Assembly: GCA_040768665.1 (NCBI GenBank) | Contig: JAXGMN010000007.1 | Span: forward strand, 372,001-436,000 | Direction of reading: 5' to 3' | DNA: 64,000 nucleotides | Source: JABWBD01 sp040768665 | GTDB lineage: Bacteria > Planctomycetota > Planctomycetia > Pirellulales > Thermoguttaceae | Shown here: piece after piece, positions 1-7,865 of the stretch | How the letters are laid out: each line of letters begins with the position of its first letter | Position numbering within the stretch: position 1 is the first letter of the stretch | The notes under the pieces: generated by a model | What the model was told of the DNA's origin: nothing | Databases searched by the model: none | The model's input: only the letters and a program-made list of their open reading frames with translations | Translations under genes and position numbers: made by a program

Positions 1-6
1 GAGGAA

Positions 7-59
7 GGTGGCCACCAAAACACCTCCGTTCTGAGAAATCGACAACTTGGTGGCCACAC
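7..59. repeat. Dispersed inverted repeat, GTGGCCACCAA family, copy 1
   Basis: The arms GGTGGCCACCAA (7-18) and TTGGTGGCCACAC (47-59) are inverted around about 28 bases. The interior resembles the reverse complement of the copy at 24238-24296 (shared TCTGAGAAA/TCGA blocks), so this is a dispersed element rather than a local hairpin. It lies beyond the 3' end of the minus-strand gene at 122 and could also act as a terminator, but no T-run is present. Confidence 0.6.
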
Positions 60-121
60 CGAGCACCCGGCAATCCGTCTGATTGCCGCCAGTCCCCAGC
101 TCTTTTCCCAGCAAGGCTGGT

Positions 122-1375
122 CTACTCACCCAGCCCGATGCGAAACGCCCGCACGCCCAGTGGCTCCAGCGTCAACTCAAACCGCCCACCGTCGACTGCC
201 ATGCCATCGCTTGCTCCGATCAAATCCTCCATCCGCAGCCGCTCACGCGGCATACCCTCGATAGCAACTCGAACTGGTTCATTCGCCGAGTTGACCAGCA
301 GCAGATAACGGTCGCGCCGATAGGCCGCGTCGAGAAAGCTGACCGACGGGTACTCGCCGAGTCGATCCTCGGAATGCTCGCCCTTGCCCATCAGCTCCAG
401 CCGCGCCGGCCCGGCCAGCATCCGCACTCGGACGTCGTTCCGCCGCTCGCCGAACAAGAATACCTGCCCGAGTCCCAAAGGACCGTTCAACTCGCGCGCG
501 CACTGCGCATACGCTTCATAGTACGCGTCGAACGTCGTGAACTTCGGCCGCCTCCAGCCGGAGAAGACCATGATCCCCTTGGCCCCGGCGACCAGGCTCA
601 GGTAGACGTCGTGCCGAACCCACTGCGGAATCAGCGGTCGCAGTTCGTCGGGCGGATCCTGGAACATTTCCGGAACGGCGATCGGGATTGCGGCGGTCCC
701 CGTCGAGCGAATCGCCTCGATTTCCTGCTCGATCGTCCAGCGGACCCAGATCCGCGAATCCCGCCTGCCGGTGTAGTTCGTATACATCCCCTTTCCGCAG
801 ATGTCCTGGCACACAACCGTTCTCGCGAGCGCCTCCGCCCCGCGATGGTTCGGCTCATACATCCACACCGGGCGGCGGAGCGGATCGGTCTTGCGGATCG
901 TCTCCGATGCGACCTCCAAGTAAATCATCTCATTTTTCCGCCAGGATCGCAGTTCCTCCGGCCTCAGATACCACCACGCGATCTCCGGACTACCGGCGGC
1001 CTTGGCAACTTGCTCTCGGATCTGCTCCCGGATCTCGTCGGGCGTCAGTTTCAGAGGCGCTTTGCCGAGGAAGTCCATCGGCAGTCCGATCGTATACGTA
1101 CAGGGAATGCCCAACTTCCGCGCCGTCTCGACGTTCTTCTCCATGCCATAGGGTCCAATCAGAGTCAGCCCCTCGGGCTTGTCGCGGGCCGTATTCAATC
1201 CATAGAAACCGAAAGGAAAAACCCTCCCTTGCGGATAGAGTCGGGCCGGGTCCGAGGGCGACTCGACCTCGACGGCAGGCCGAAAGAACTCCTCCACACT
1301 CGGTTCCGCCGCAATCGCCGAACCCCCGATCCCGATTACCAGAACGCCTGCAATCCATCCCGTAAAATGCGACAT
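122..1375 (-). CDS. Secreted protein of unknown function, possibly glycosidase-like
   Basis: 417 residues. I chose the ATG at 1375 because GGAGG lies 7-8 bases upstream; an in-frame ATG at 1390 overlaps that ribosome binding site. The N-terminus is a clear Sec signal (hydrophobic GWIAGVLVIGIGG, then SAIAA-E). The middle has alternating strand and helix segments and Trp/Tyr-rich motifs (IAWWYLRPEE, GIMVFSGWRRP) that resemble TIM-barrel glycoside hydrolase-like proteins, and the C-terminus looks like a small beta domain. I do not recognise the family and cannot name catalytic residues. It is transcribed away from the HzsA-like gene, and the gap between them holds paired palindromes. Confidence 0.75.
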   Translation of the reverse strand: MSHFTGWIAGVLVIGIGGSAIAAEPSVEEFFRPAVEVESPSDPARLYPQGRVFPFGFYGLNTARDKPEGLTLIGPYGMEKNVETARKLGIPCTYTIGLPMDFLGKAPLKLTPDEIREQIREQVAKAAGSPEIAWWYLRPEELRSWRKNEMIYLEVASETIRKTDPLRRPVWMYEPNHRGAEALARTVVCQDICGKGMYTNYTGRRDSRIWVRWTIEQEIEAIRSTGTAAIPIAVPEMFQDPPDELRPLIPQWVRHDVYLSLVAGAKGIMVFSGWRRPKFTTFDAYYEAYAQCARELNGPLGLGQVFLFGERRNDVRVRMLAGPARLELMGKGEHSEDRLGEYPSVSFLDAAYRRDRYLLLVNSANEPVRVAIEGMPRERLRMEDLIGASDGMAVDGGRFELTLEPLGVRAFRIGLGE

Positions 1376-1482
1376 GAAATCGCCTCCCATGCTGACTTTT
1401 GCCCAACAACATATTGGACAGCGTAACCGTCCAAGTTGGGCCGAGCAAGCTTTTGCGGCGATGTTCCGTTTCCGCTATACTG

Positions 1483-1642
1483 TAGGTCCCGCTTGCCGAG
1501 CGGGACCTGGAACCACCACACACCTCAGCAAGCCCCAACCCGCTCCGCTCACCTCCGCCCCATACCGCCAAACACCCCGATCGCCATAACACCCACTACC
1601 CATTCCCCGTACTCAGATCCCGCTCGGAAAGCGGGACCTACC
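1483..1642. repeat. Pair of GGTCCCGC...GCGGGACC palindromes (head-to-head)
   Basis: The first unit, TAGGTCCCGCTTGCCGAGC plus GGGACCTGG, is at 1483-1510. The second, ATCCCGCTCGGAAAGCGGGA plus CCTACC, is at 1617-1642. Each unit is itself a hairpin, and the two are inverted relative to each other. The same paired arrangement recurs at 13100-13199 and single units occur at 9520 and 47214, so this is a REP/BIME-like family. About 100 bases of unremarkable sequence lie between the units. Confidence 0.8.
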
Positions 1643-1681
1643 GGTTATCCGACAACGACACGAGAGCAAATCCTCTTGGCT

Positions 1682-4213
1682 ATGCAAGACCGAACGTCTC
1701 TTCCGACCCTCAACAACAGAGCATTCGCCCGTTCAGCCGCGCTCGCCTTTTGCATTCTCTCCTTCCTGACTGCGACTGTCGAAAACACAGTCGCCGCGGA
1801 ACTCACCGACTTCAGCATGCGCAATCGGTCACTTGCCGGCCCGATGTCCGATTGCGAGGAGATCATCTTTGCCCAGCGTGTGTCGGGACACGACCACTGG
1901 TACGGCAATTTCGGACATTACTCCGACGGCCACCAAGGCCATTACGCGCCGTCGTCCACGCCCGCGTCCGTCGACTACTTCAAGTACGCCTTCGGCGATG
2001 GCGCGCGCCTCTGCCGTTTCAATCTCAGCACGCGGAAGCTCACCGTGCTGTTGGACGATCCCGAGGGCGGCATCCGCGACCCGCACGTGCACTATGACGG
2101 CCGGAAGATCCTCTTCTCCTATCGCAGAGCCGGAACCACAACCTACCACCTCTACGAGATCGACGTCGACGGCACCCATCTCCGGCAACTGACCTACGGC
2201 CCCGACAACGACATTGAGCCGATCTACGCTCCCGACGGTTCGATCGTCTTCTGTTCCAGCCGATGCCACCGGTTCGTCCCCTGCTGGAAAACCCAGGTCG
2301 CCACGCTCTACTGCTGCAACGCCGACGGGACCGGCATCCGCATGCTCTCCAACAACGCGGAGCAGGAAAACACACCCTGGATGCTGCCCGACGGCCGCGT
2401 GCTCTACACGCGATGGGAATATGTCGACCGCAACCAGCTTCTCTACCATCACCTCTGGTCGATCAATCCCGACGGCACGGGCGTGATGGTCTACTTCGGC
2501 AATCAATACCCCGGATACGTGATGATCGACGCCAAGCCGATCCCCGGCACCGAGAAGGTGGTTGCGTCGTTCTCGCCCGGCCACGGCGCCGCGGAGCACA
2601 TGGGCTACGTCACCATCGTCGATCCGCGTCGCGGCCCCGACGACATGGAAATGGCCAAACGCATCAGCGACGCCAGGTACCGCGACCCCTACGCGCTCGC
2701 CGAGAACCTGTTCCTGGTCGCCGATACCAAGGGGATCCACCTCCTCTCCAGCGAAGGCCGCACCGAATTGATCTACGCGCCCGAGCAGGCCGGTGCCCGT
2801 TGGCAGTGCCACGAACCTCGCCCGTTGCGTGCGCGCCCGCGCGAGCCGGTCCTCCCGACCCGTTTTGCGCCCGAACCGCCCACGGGTCGGCTGGTCCTCT
2901 CCGATATCTACGAAGGGCGCAACATGGCAGGTGTCGAGCGAGGGGAAATCAAGAAGCTCCTCGTCCTGGAGCAGCTTCCCAAGCCGGTGAATTTCTCCGG
3001 CGGTTCGGAGCCGCTGACGGTCGGTGGCACGTTTACTCTGCAGCGGGTCCTCGGCACCGTGCCGGTCGAGCCCGACGGCTCGGCTCATTTCGACATGCCC
3101 GCCCTGCGCTCGATCTTCTTCGTCGCGCTGGACAAGGACGAAATGTCGGTCAAGCGGATGCAGAGTTTTGTCACCGTCCAGCCGGGCGAGACGACATCCT
3201 GCGTCGGCTGTCACGAGCGGCGGACCCAGGCGCCCCATCTCCGCGACATGGAACTGCTCGACGCGCTGAAACGTCCCCCCAGCCGCATCCAACCTTACAA
3301 AAACCTCCCCGACGTCCTCGATTTCCCTCGCGACGTCCAGCCGATCCTCGACCGGCACTGCGTCGAGTGTCACAACCACGATCGATCCGACGGCGACATC
3401 AACCTCTCCGGCGATCGCACCCCGTACTATTCGGCGGCCTATTGGACCATGTTCAGCAAATCCCTGGTCGTCGACGGTCGCAACCAGTATGGCAACCGGC
3501 CGCCTCGCACGATCGGCACCTCGGCCAGCCGGCTGATGGAGTATCTCGACGGATCGCATTACGACGCCCGGCTCTCGGACGAGGAGCGATGCACGGTCCG
3601 CACCTGGATCGACTCGGGCGCGACCTATAGCGGAACCTACGCATGCCTGGGCAGCGGCATGTTTCCTGTGGACTTCCCCGAGGACATTGTCGTCCAGCGG
3701 TGTGCAGGATGCCATAAGGCCACGAAGCAGTCCTATCGCAACGTAAAGAAGGACGCATTCTACTTCCAGTTCGGCAACCAGGAGCCGCCGCAGCCGTTGC
3801 TTGAGCGGATCGACGACATCATCCTGATCCGGCACCTCGCCTATTTCCAGCTCGGCGAAGCCCCGCTCTACCAGGCGCTGTGCAATCTCGACCGGCCGGC
3901 TGATTCCCTGTTCCTCCGCGCACCGCTGTCAAAATCCGCCGGCGGGCTCGAGCGCTGTGGACAGGCGATCTTCAAAGACAAAGAAGACAACGATTACCAG
4001 GAGATTCTCGCCCGCATCGAGGCAGCCTCCCGCCAGTTGCACCGGGAGAAGCGATTTTGTATGCCCGGTTTCCGCCCCAACCGCTACTACATCCGCGAGA
4101 TGCAGTTGTTCGGCATTCTCCCGAAAGAGCTGCCGGCCGGCGCCCCAATCGACCCCTACACGACCGATCAGGAGTACTGGCGGAGCGTACAGTTTGTTCC
4201 ACAAAGGCATTGA
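1682..4213 (+). CDS. HzsA-related secreted multihaem beta-propeller protein
   Basis: 843 residues counted from the ATG at 1682, which gives a proper signal peptide (FARSAALAFCILSFLTATV ... AA-E); the open frame begins earlier but only through the palindrome region. The N-terminal half has repeated PDG-containing propeller blades (DGRKILFSYRR, APDGSIVFCSSR, LPDGRVLYTRWEY). The C-terminal half has three haem c motifs: CVGCH near residue 507, CVECH near 560 and CAGCH near 674. The layout matches planctomycete proteins named after the hydrazine synthase alpha subunit. No HzsB or HzsC partner and no cytochrome maturation gene is nearby, so a true hydrazine synthase is unlikely. A periplasmic redox role is inferred. 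Confidence 0.8.
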   Translation: MQDRTSLPTLNNRAFARSAALAFCILSFLTATVENTVAAELTDFSMRNRSLAGPMSDCEEIIFAQRVSGHDHWYGNFGHYSDGHQGHYAPSSTPASVDYFKYAFGDGARLCRFNLSTRKLTVLLDDPEGGIRDPHVHYDGRKILFSYRRAGTTTYHLYEIDVDGTHLRQLTYGPDNDIEPIYAPDGSIVFCSSRCHRFVPCWKTQVATLYCCNADGTGIRMLSNNAEQENTPWMLPDGRVLYTRWEYVDRNQLLYHHLWSINPDGTGVMVYFGNQYPGYVMIDAKPIPGTEKVVASFSPGHGAAEHMGYVTIVDPRRGPDDMEMAKRISDARYRDPYALAENLFLVADTKGIHLLSSEGRTELIYAPEQAGARWQCHEPRPLRARPREPVLPTRFAPEPPTGRLVLSDIYEGRNMAGVERGEIKKLLVLEQLPKPVNFSGGSEPLTVGGTFTLQRVLGTVPVEPDGSAHFDMPALRSIFFVALDKDEMSVKRMQSFVTVQPGETTSCVGCHERRTQAPHLRDMELLDALKRPPSRIQPYKNLPDVLDFPRDVQPILDRHCVECHNHDRSDGDINLSGDRTPYYSAAYWTMFSKSLVVDGRNQYGNRPPRTIGTSASRLMEYLDGSHYDARLSDEERCTVRTWIDSGATYSGTYACLGSGMFPVDFPEDIVVQRCAGCHKATKQSYRNVKKDAFYFQFGNQEPPQPLLERIDDIILIRHLAYFQLGEAPLYQALCNLDRPADSLFLRAPLSKSAGGLERCGQAIFKDKEDNDYQEILARIEAASRQLHREKRFCMPGFRPNRYYIREMQLFGILPKELPAGAPIDPYTTDQEYWRSVQFVPQRH

Positions 4214-4385
4214 ACGATGACTCGGTGGCAACGAAAGCGATCGACAGCAATCCCTTTCATTTTCGCTCGCCCGGTCGCGTGGGGGGGCTGACTCGCGGAG
4301 CACTCGGATCGTCACGGACACGCGTTGGCTTTCTCCCTGTGAGACGATAAGATAGCAGGAGACAGCTACCCTATAGGGCTTCGAA

Positions 4386-4649
4386 ATGATCACGCCGCTT
4401 CCAGCCGAACTTGAGCAATACGTTGACGAGAAGATTGCCTCGGGACAGTTCGCTTCGCGCGATGCTTTTCTCGTGGAAGCAGTGCGCATGTACCGAGAAT
4501 TCGAGTCGCGGCACGAAATGCTGAAAAGCGAAATTCGCGCCGCGGTGCAACAGGCCGAGCAAGGAATGACCGAGCCCTTGAACATCGAGGCGATTCAGCG
4601 AGAGCTCAGTGAACCGTGTGATATGGAAAGAAGGAGGTGGTCGCCGTGA
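4386..4649 (+). CDS. ParD-like antitoxin, no adjacent toxin
   Basis: 87 residues: an N-terminal ribbon-helix-helix-like segment (ITPLPAELEQYVDEKIASGQ ... DAFLVEAVRMY) and a charged, helical C-terminus, as in ParD/CopG-type antitoxins that bind their own promoter. The next gene begins at a GTGA overlap with this stop codon, in the place where a ParE/RelE toxin would normally be, but it encodes a secreted PmoA-like protein. No toxin is visible on either side. The gene may be a solitary regulator of the downstream gene or a remnant of a toxin-antitoxin locus. Confidence 0.65.
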   Translation: MITPLPAELEQYVDEKIASGQFASRDAFLVEAVRMYREFESRHEMLKSEIRAAVQQAEQGMTEPLNIEAIQRELSEPCDMERRRWSP

Positions 4650-5638
4650 AGTTGTACCAGTTCGTTCCAACGTCCTTTCTTCTAGCAGTCCTTCTCACGC
4701 TGACGATCGTTCCGATCGGCGGCGCGGATAGTCCGGCACACCCGGCCGCCGCCATCGAGTTCAAACGCGACGATGCCCGGGGCCAAATGCAAGTGCTCAT
4801 CGGCGGCAAGGAAGCCTTCGTTTACTGCTACGGCGACGCGGTCGACCTGCCGCATTACTACCCGGTCCGCAGCCCGTCCGGCAAATTGCTGACCGTCCAG
4901 CAAACCGATCCGTATCCTCACCACCGTTCGGTTTGGTTCGCGGATACGGTGCAGCTCGAGGGACATCGCAAAGTCAGCACGTACATGTCGCTCTACGCCG
5001 GAACCGGCGCCCAGAATCGACAGCCGCCGTATCGCGACCATGTTCGGCAGGTCAAGTTCCTCCCCGTCAAGGTCGCCGGAAACACGGCCGAAACAGCCAT
5101 GAAACTCGTCTGGGAGATGGACCACGACGTGCCGGTGCTCGACGAGTTGCGCGAGCTGCGAATCGTCGACCTGGGCGGCGGGGAATACCTCGTCGATCTG
5201 ACGTTCACCGTCACGGCGTCCTACGGCGATGTGACGTTTCTGAGCGACGCGGCTCATTACGCCTGGCCGTACCTTCGCATCCATCCCGACTTCTCCGTTC
5301 AGAACGGCGGCCGGATCACCAATTCCGAAGGCGGGATCAACCAGGCCGGCACCAACTACAAGCCGGCCGCCTGGGTCGACTACTCGAACACGATCGACGG
5401 CCGGCCGGAGGGGCTCGCCATCTTCAGCCATTCCGAAAACAAGCATCCGCACCTTTGGCTGACTCGCGACTACGGCACCTTCGGCCCCCGCCGCGCCGAT
5501 CCGCAGCACGGAAAGCCATTTACCGTCAACAAGGGCGACAGCCTCCGCCAGCGCGTCGGCATCCTCGTCCATCGCGGCAATGTCGACTCCGGCCAGGTGG
5601 CCGAGCGTTACCGTCAGTACCTCGATGGCGAGCTTTGA
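4646..5638 (+). CDS. Secreted PmoA-family (DUF6807) protein
   Basis: 330 residues. The GTG at 4646 is chosen because AAGGAGG ends 8 bases upstream and it forms a GTGA overlap with the antitoxin stop; a GTG at 4637 would sit on that ribosome binding site. There is a signal peptide (SFLLAVLLTLTIVPIGGA). The body matches the so-called PmoA family common in planctomycetes: VYCYGDAVDLPHYYPVRSP, DPYPHHRSVWFAD, LPYLRIHPDF-like segments and a conserved beta-sandwich ending in HRGNVDSGQVAERY. Despite its name the family is not methane monooxygenase; a carbohydrate-related role is usually suspected. Translational coupling to the antitoxin gene is unusual. Confidence 0.8.
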   Translation: MKLYQFVPTSFLLAVLLTLTIVPIGGADSPAHPAAAIEFKRDDARGQMQVLIGGKEAFVYCYGDAVDLPHYYPVRSPSGKLLTVQQTDPYPHHRSVWFADTVQLEGHRKVSTYMSLYAGTGAQNRQPPYRDHVRQVKFLPVKVAGNTAETAMKLVWEMDHDVPVLDELRELRIVDLGGGEYLVDLTFTVTASYGDVTFLSDAAHYAWPYLRIHPDFSVQNGGRITNSEGGINQAGTNYKPAAWVDYSNTIDGRPEGLAIFSHSENKHPHLWLTRDYGTFGPRRADPQHGKPFTVNKGDSLRQRVGILVHRGNVDSGQVAERYRQYLDGEL

Positions 5639-5806
5639 ATCCGTGGCCGCACCGGCGAGGCCCCAAACCCCGGGTGTGGCATGATCAATCCCCCAGTTCG
5701 CCCCTGCCCCCACTCCGTTTTCGCGGAACGAGGCTGTTTCGTCCTGCGAATTCGACTACAATAGCGGCCGCAATGCCGCAGCACGCATTGGCGTGGGGAG
5801 GGCGCA

Positions 5807-7756
5807 ATGAGTATTCGCTTCAAGCTCACGATCACTGCCGTCGCAGTGATTCTCGTGGCGAACTCACTCCTCTCATTTATCACACTTCAATACCTGGGGT
5901 ACGTCTGGCTCCGCGAAGTCCAGACCCGCGTCCAGCGAAATCTGAACTCGGCGCGGGCCGCCTATCAAAAGCGCGGCGAGTTGGTCGCAGCGTGCCTGGA
6001 GGGCGCGGCTCTGGACCACGGTCTCCGCTCGGCTCTCGCCCGCAGCGACCGGCACGAACTTCGCTCGCTCTTGCAGGACATCCATGCCACGGGGAGGATG
6101 GACTTCGTCGATTTGCTCGATCCAACCGGGATAGTTGTCGGTCGCGCCCGAAGTGATCGCACGGGCGAGAACGTCGCGGTGGATCCGCTCGTCGCGCAGG
6201 TTCTCTGCGAGCGGAAGCCGGTTTACGGAACCGTGATCCTGCAAAGGGACCGGCTCCTGGCCGAAGAAGAAGACCTGGCCCGGAGAGCGAGATTCGATGT
6301 CATTCCCACGCCTGCCGCAAGGCCGCCTCGCGACCTGATTCGCCATGACGGCATGGTCCTCGCCGCCGCCGTGCCCATCCAGGACGATCAAGGCCGGTTG
6401 CAGGCGATTCTCTATGGCGGAGAACTGCTCAACCGCCGTTACGAGATCGTCGATGCGATCAAGGGGGAGGTCTTCCCCAACGAGGTCTACAAAGGCAAAG
6501 ACATCGGCACCGTCACCATCTTTCAGGGCGACCTGCGGATATCGACCAATGTGACGATGGACGATGGGTCCCGCGCAGTCGGCACCCTGCTCAGTGATTC
6601 CGTCGGCGAGGCAGTCCTGGACCGCGGCGAACGTTGGGCCGCCCCGGCTTTCGTCGTCAACGACTGGTACATCACCGCCTACGAGCCGATCCGCGACCCG
6701 CAAAGCCGGATCATCGGCGCACTCTACGTGGGGCTCCTGCAGGCCCCGTTTACCCACCAGCGGAACGTGATCAGCGCCGTGTTTCTTTCAATCGTCGTCG
6801 TGGCGACCTCGGCCAGCCTCGTCCTGCTGGTCCTTGCGAACGAACTGGTCCTCCGACCAATTCGCAGCGTGGTCCAAATGGCGCAAAAGGTAATCGGCGG
6901 AGACCTTTCGGCCCGCGTCGGCATTCGGCCGCCGGGCGAGATGGGAGTCCTTTGCCGCGCCGTCGACAGCATGGCCCAGGCCATGGCCGAGCGCCAGGAA
7001 CTCCTCAAGCAGGCCACCAACCAGCAGATCGGCCGCAGCGAGCAACTGGCGTCGGTAGGTCGGCTGGCGGCTGGGGTCGCCCACGAAATCAACAACCCGC
7101 TGACGGGCGTGCTCGCCTTCGCCGACATGCTCCGCGGCAAGGAAAACATGGACGACCAGGACCGCGAAGACCTCGACCTGATCATCCGCGAAACGAAAAG
7201 GGCTCGGGAGATCGTCCGCGGATTGCTCGATTTCGCTCGCGAAACCCCCTCGTTGAAAGCACACCTGGACATCAACGACATTATCCGGCAAACGACCCGG
7301 CTTCTCGGCAAACGCGACGCTTTCCAAAACATCTTCATCGTGGAAGACCTCGCCGAGAACCTGCCGCCGGTCGACGGCGACAAGAACCAGCTCCAGCAGG
7401 TGCTGGTCAACCTTGCGCTGAATGGTTGCGAGGCAATGCCTGAGGGGGGAACCATGATGCTCTCCAGCCGCCTGAAAGACGGCCGCGTCGTGCTGAAAGT
7501 CACGGACACCGGCTGTGGTATCAGGAAGGAACACTTGGACCAGATCTTCGAGCCATTTTTCACGACCAAGCCGGTGGGCAAGGGCACGGGGCTCGGTCTG
7601 AGTGTGAGTTACGGCATCCTCCGTCAGCACGGCGGTACCCTGGAGGTGGAGAGCGAAAAGGAAACCGGAACGACGTTCACGCTCACGCTGCCGCCGGCCG
7701 GCACAAAAAAGGAGGAAGCGGAATCGGCTGTGAAGTCTTTAGAACTTAGAACTTAG
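5807..7756 (+). CDS. Membrane sensor histidine kinase (Cache-HAMP-HisKA-HATPase)
   Basis: 649 residues. TM1 is near residues 8-32, followed by a roughly 290-residue extracytoplasmic Cache-like sensor (LLDPTGIVVGRARSDRTGEN, VNDWYITAYEPIRD), TM2 near 325-348 and a HAMP linker. The HisKA box GVAHEINNPLTGV has phospho-accepting His426. The ATPase domain has the N box (LVNLALNGCEAM), G1 (VTDTGCGI), the F box (FEPFFTTKP) and G2 (GKGTGLGLSVSYGI). It heads a run of three regulator genes and is the obvious donor for their receivers. The ligand is unknown. The last codons and the stop lie inside a heptamer-repeat array. The ATG at 5807 follows GGAGGG; a -10-like TACAAT is at 5757 without a convincing -35. 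Confidence 0.92.
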   Translation: MSIRFKLTITAVAVILVANSLLSFITLQYLGYVWLREVQTRVQRNLNSARAAYQKRGELVAACLEGAALDHGLRSALARSDRHELRSLLQDIHATGRMDFVDLLDPTGIVVGRARSDRTGENVAVDPLVAQVLCERKPVYGTVILQRDRLLAEEEDLARRARFDVIPTPAARPPRDLIRHDGMVLAAAVPIQDDQGRLQAILYGGELLNRRYEIVDAIKGEVFPNEVYKGKDIGTVTIFQGDLRISTNVTMDDGSRAVGTLLSDSVGEAVLDRGERWAAPAFVVNDWYITAYEPIRDPQSRIIGALYVGLLQAPFTHQRNVISAVFLSIVVVATSASLVLLVLANELVLRPIRSVVQMAQKVIGGDLSARVGIRPPGEMGVLCRAVDSMAQAMAERQELLKQATNQQIGRSEQLASVGRLAAGVAHEINNPLTGVLAFADMLRGKENMDDQDREDLDLIIRETKRAREIVRGLLDFARETPSLKAHLDINDIIRQTTRLLGKRDAFQNIFIVEDLAENLPPVDGDKNQLQQVLVNLALNGCEAMPEGGTMMLSSRLKDGRVVLKVTDTGCGIRKEHLDQIFEPFFTTKPVGKGTGLGLSVSYGILRQHGGTLEVESEKETGTTFTLTLPPAGTKKEEAESAVKSLELRT

Positions 7757-7851
7757 AGCTTGGAGCTTAGAACGTAGAACTTAGAGCTTAGAGCTTAGGT
7801 TGGGGGCGTTGCATCCAGAACCTAAGATCTAAGTTCTAAGACCTAAGCTCT
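7739..7851. repeat. Heptamer tandem repeats forming a long hairpin
   Basis: Eight consecutive 7-mers (TTAGAAC, TTAGAAC, TTAGAGC, TTGGAGC, TTAGAAC, GTAGAAC, TTAGAGC, TTAGAGC) run from 7739 to 7794. After a short GC-rich loop, inverted versions (CCTAAGATCT, AAGTTCTAAG, ACCTAAGCTC) follow at 7821-7851. The array begins within the last codons of the histidine kinase and ends just before the next gene, so the transcript can fold into a long stem between the two genes. Confidence 0.85.
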
Positions 7852-7865
7852 CTCTCCCGCAGGTC

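Noticed and set aside
1829..3835. Minus-strand open frame of 668 codons
   Set aside because: Opposite the haem-containing HzsA-like gene. The translation shows no domain and the opposite strand carries CxxCH motifs and propeller repeats.
1682..4213. True hydrazine synthase (anammox)
   Set aside because: No beta or gamma subunit and no anammox genes nearby; HzsA-related proteins are widespread in other planctomycetes.
7739..7851. CRISPR or short direct-repeat phage site
   Set aside because: Units are only 7 bases, contiguous, and followed by inverted copies; no integrase gene.
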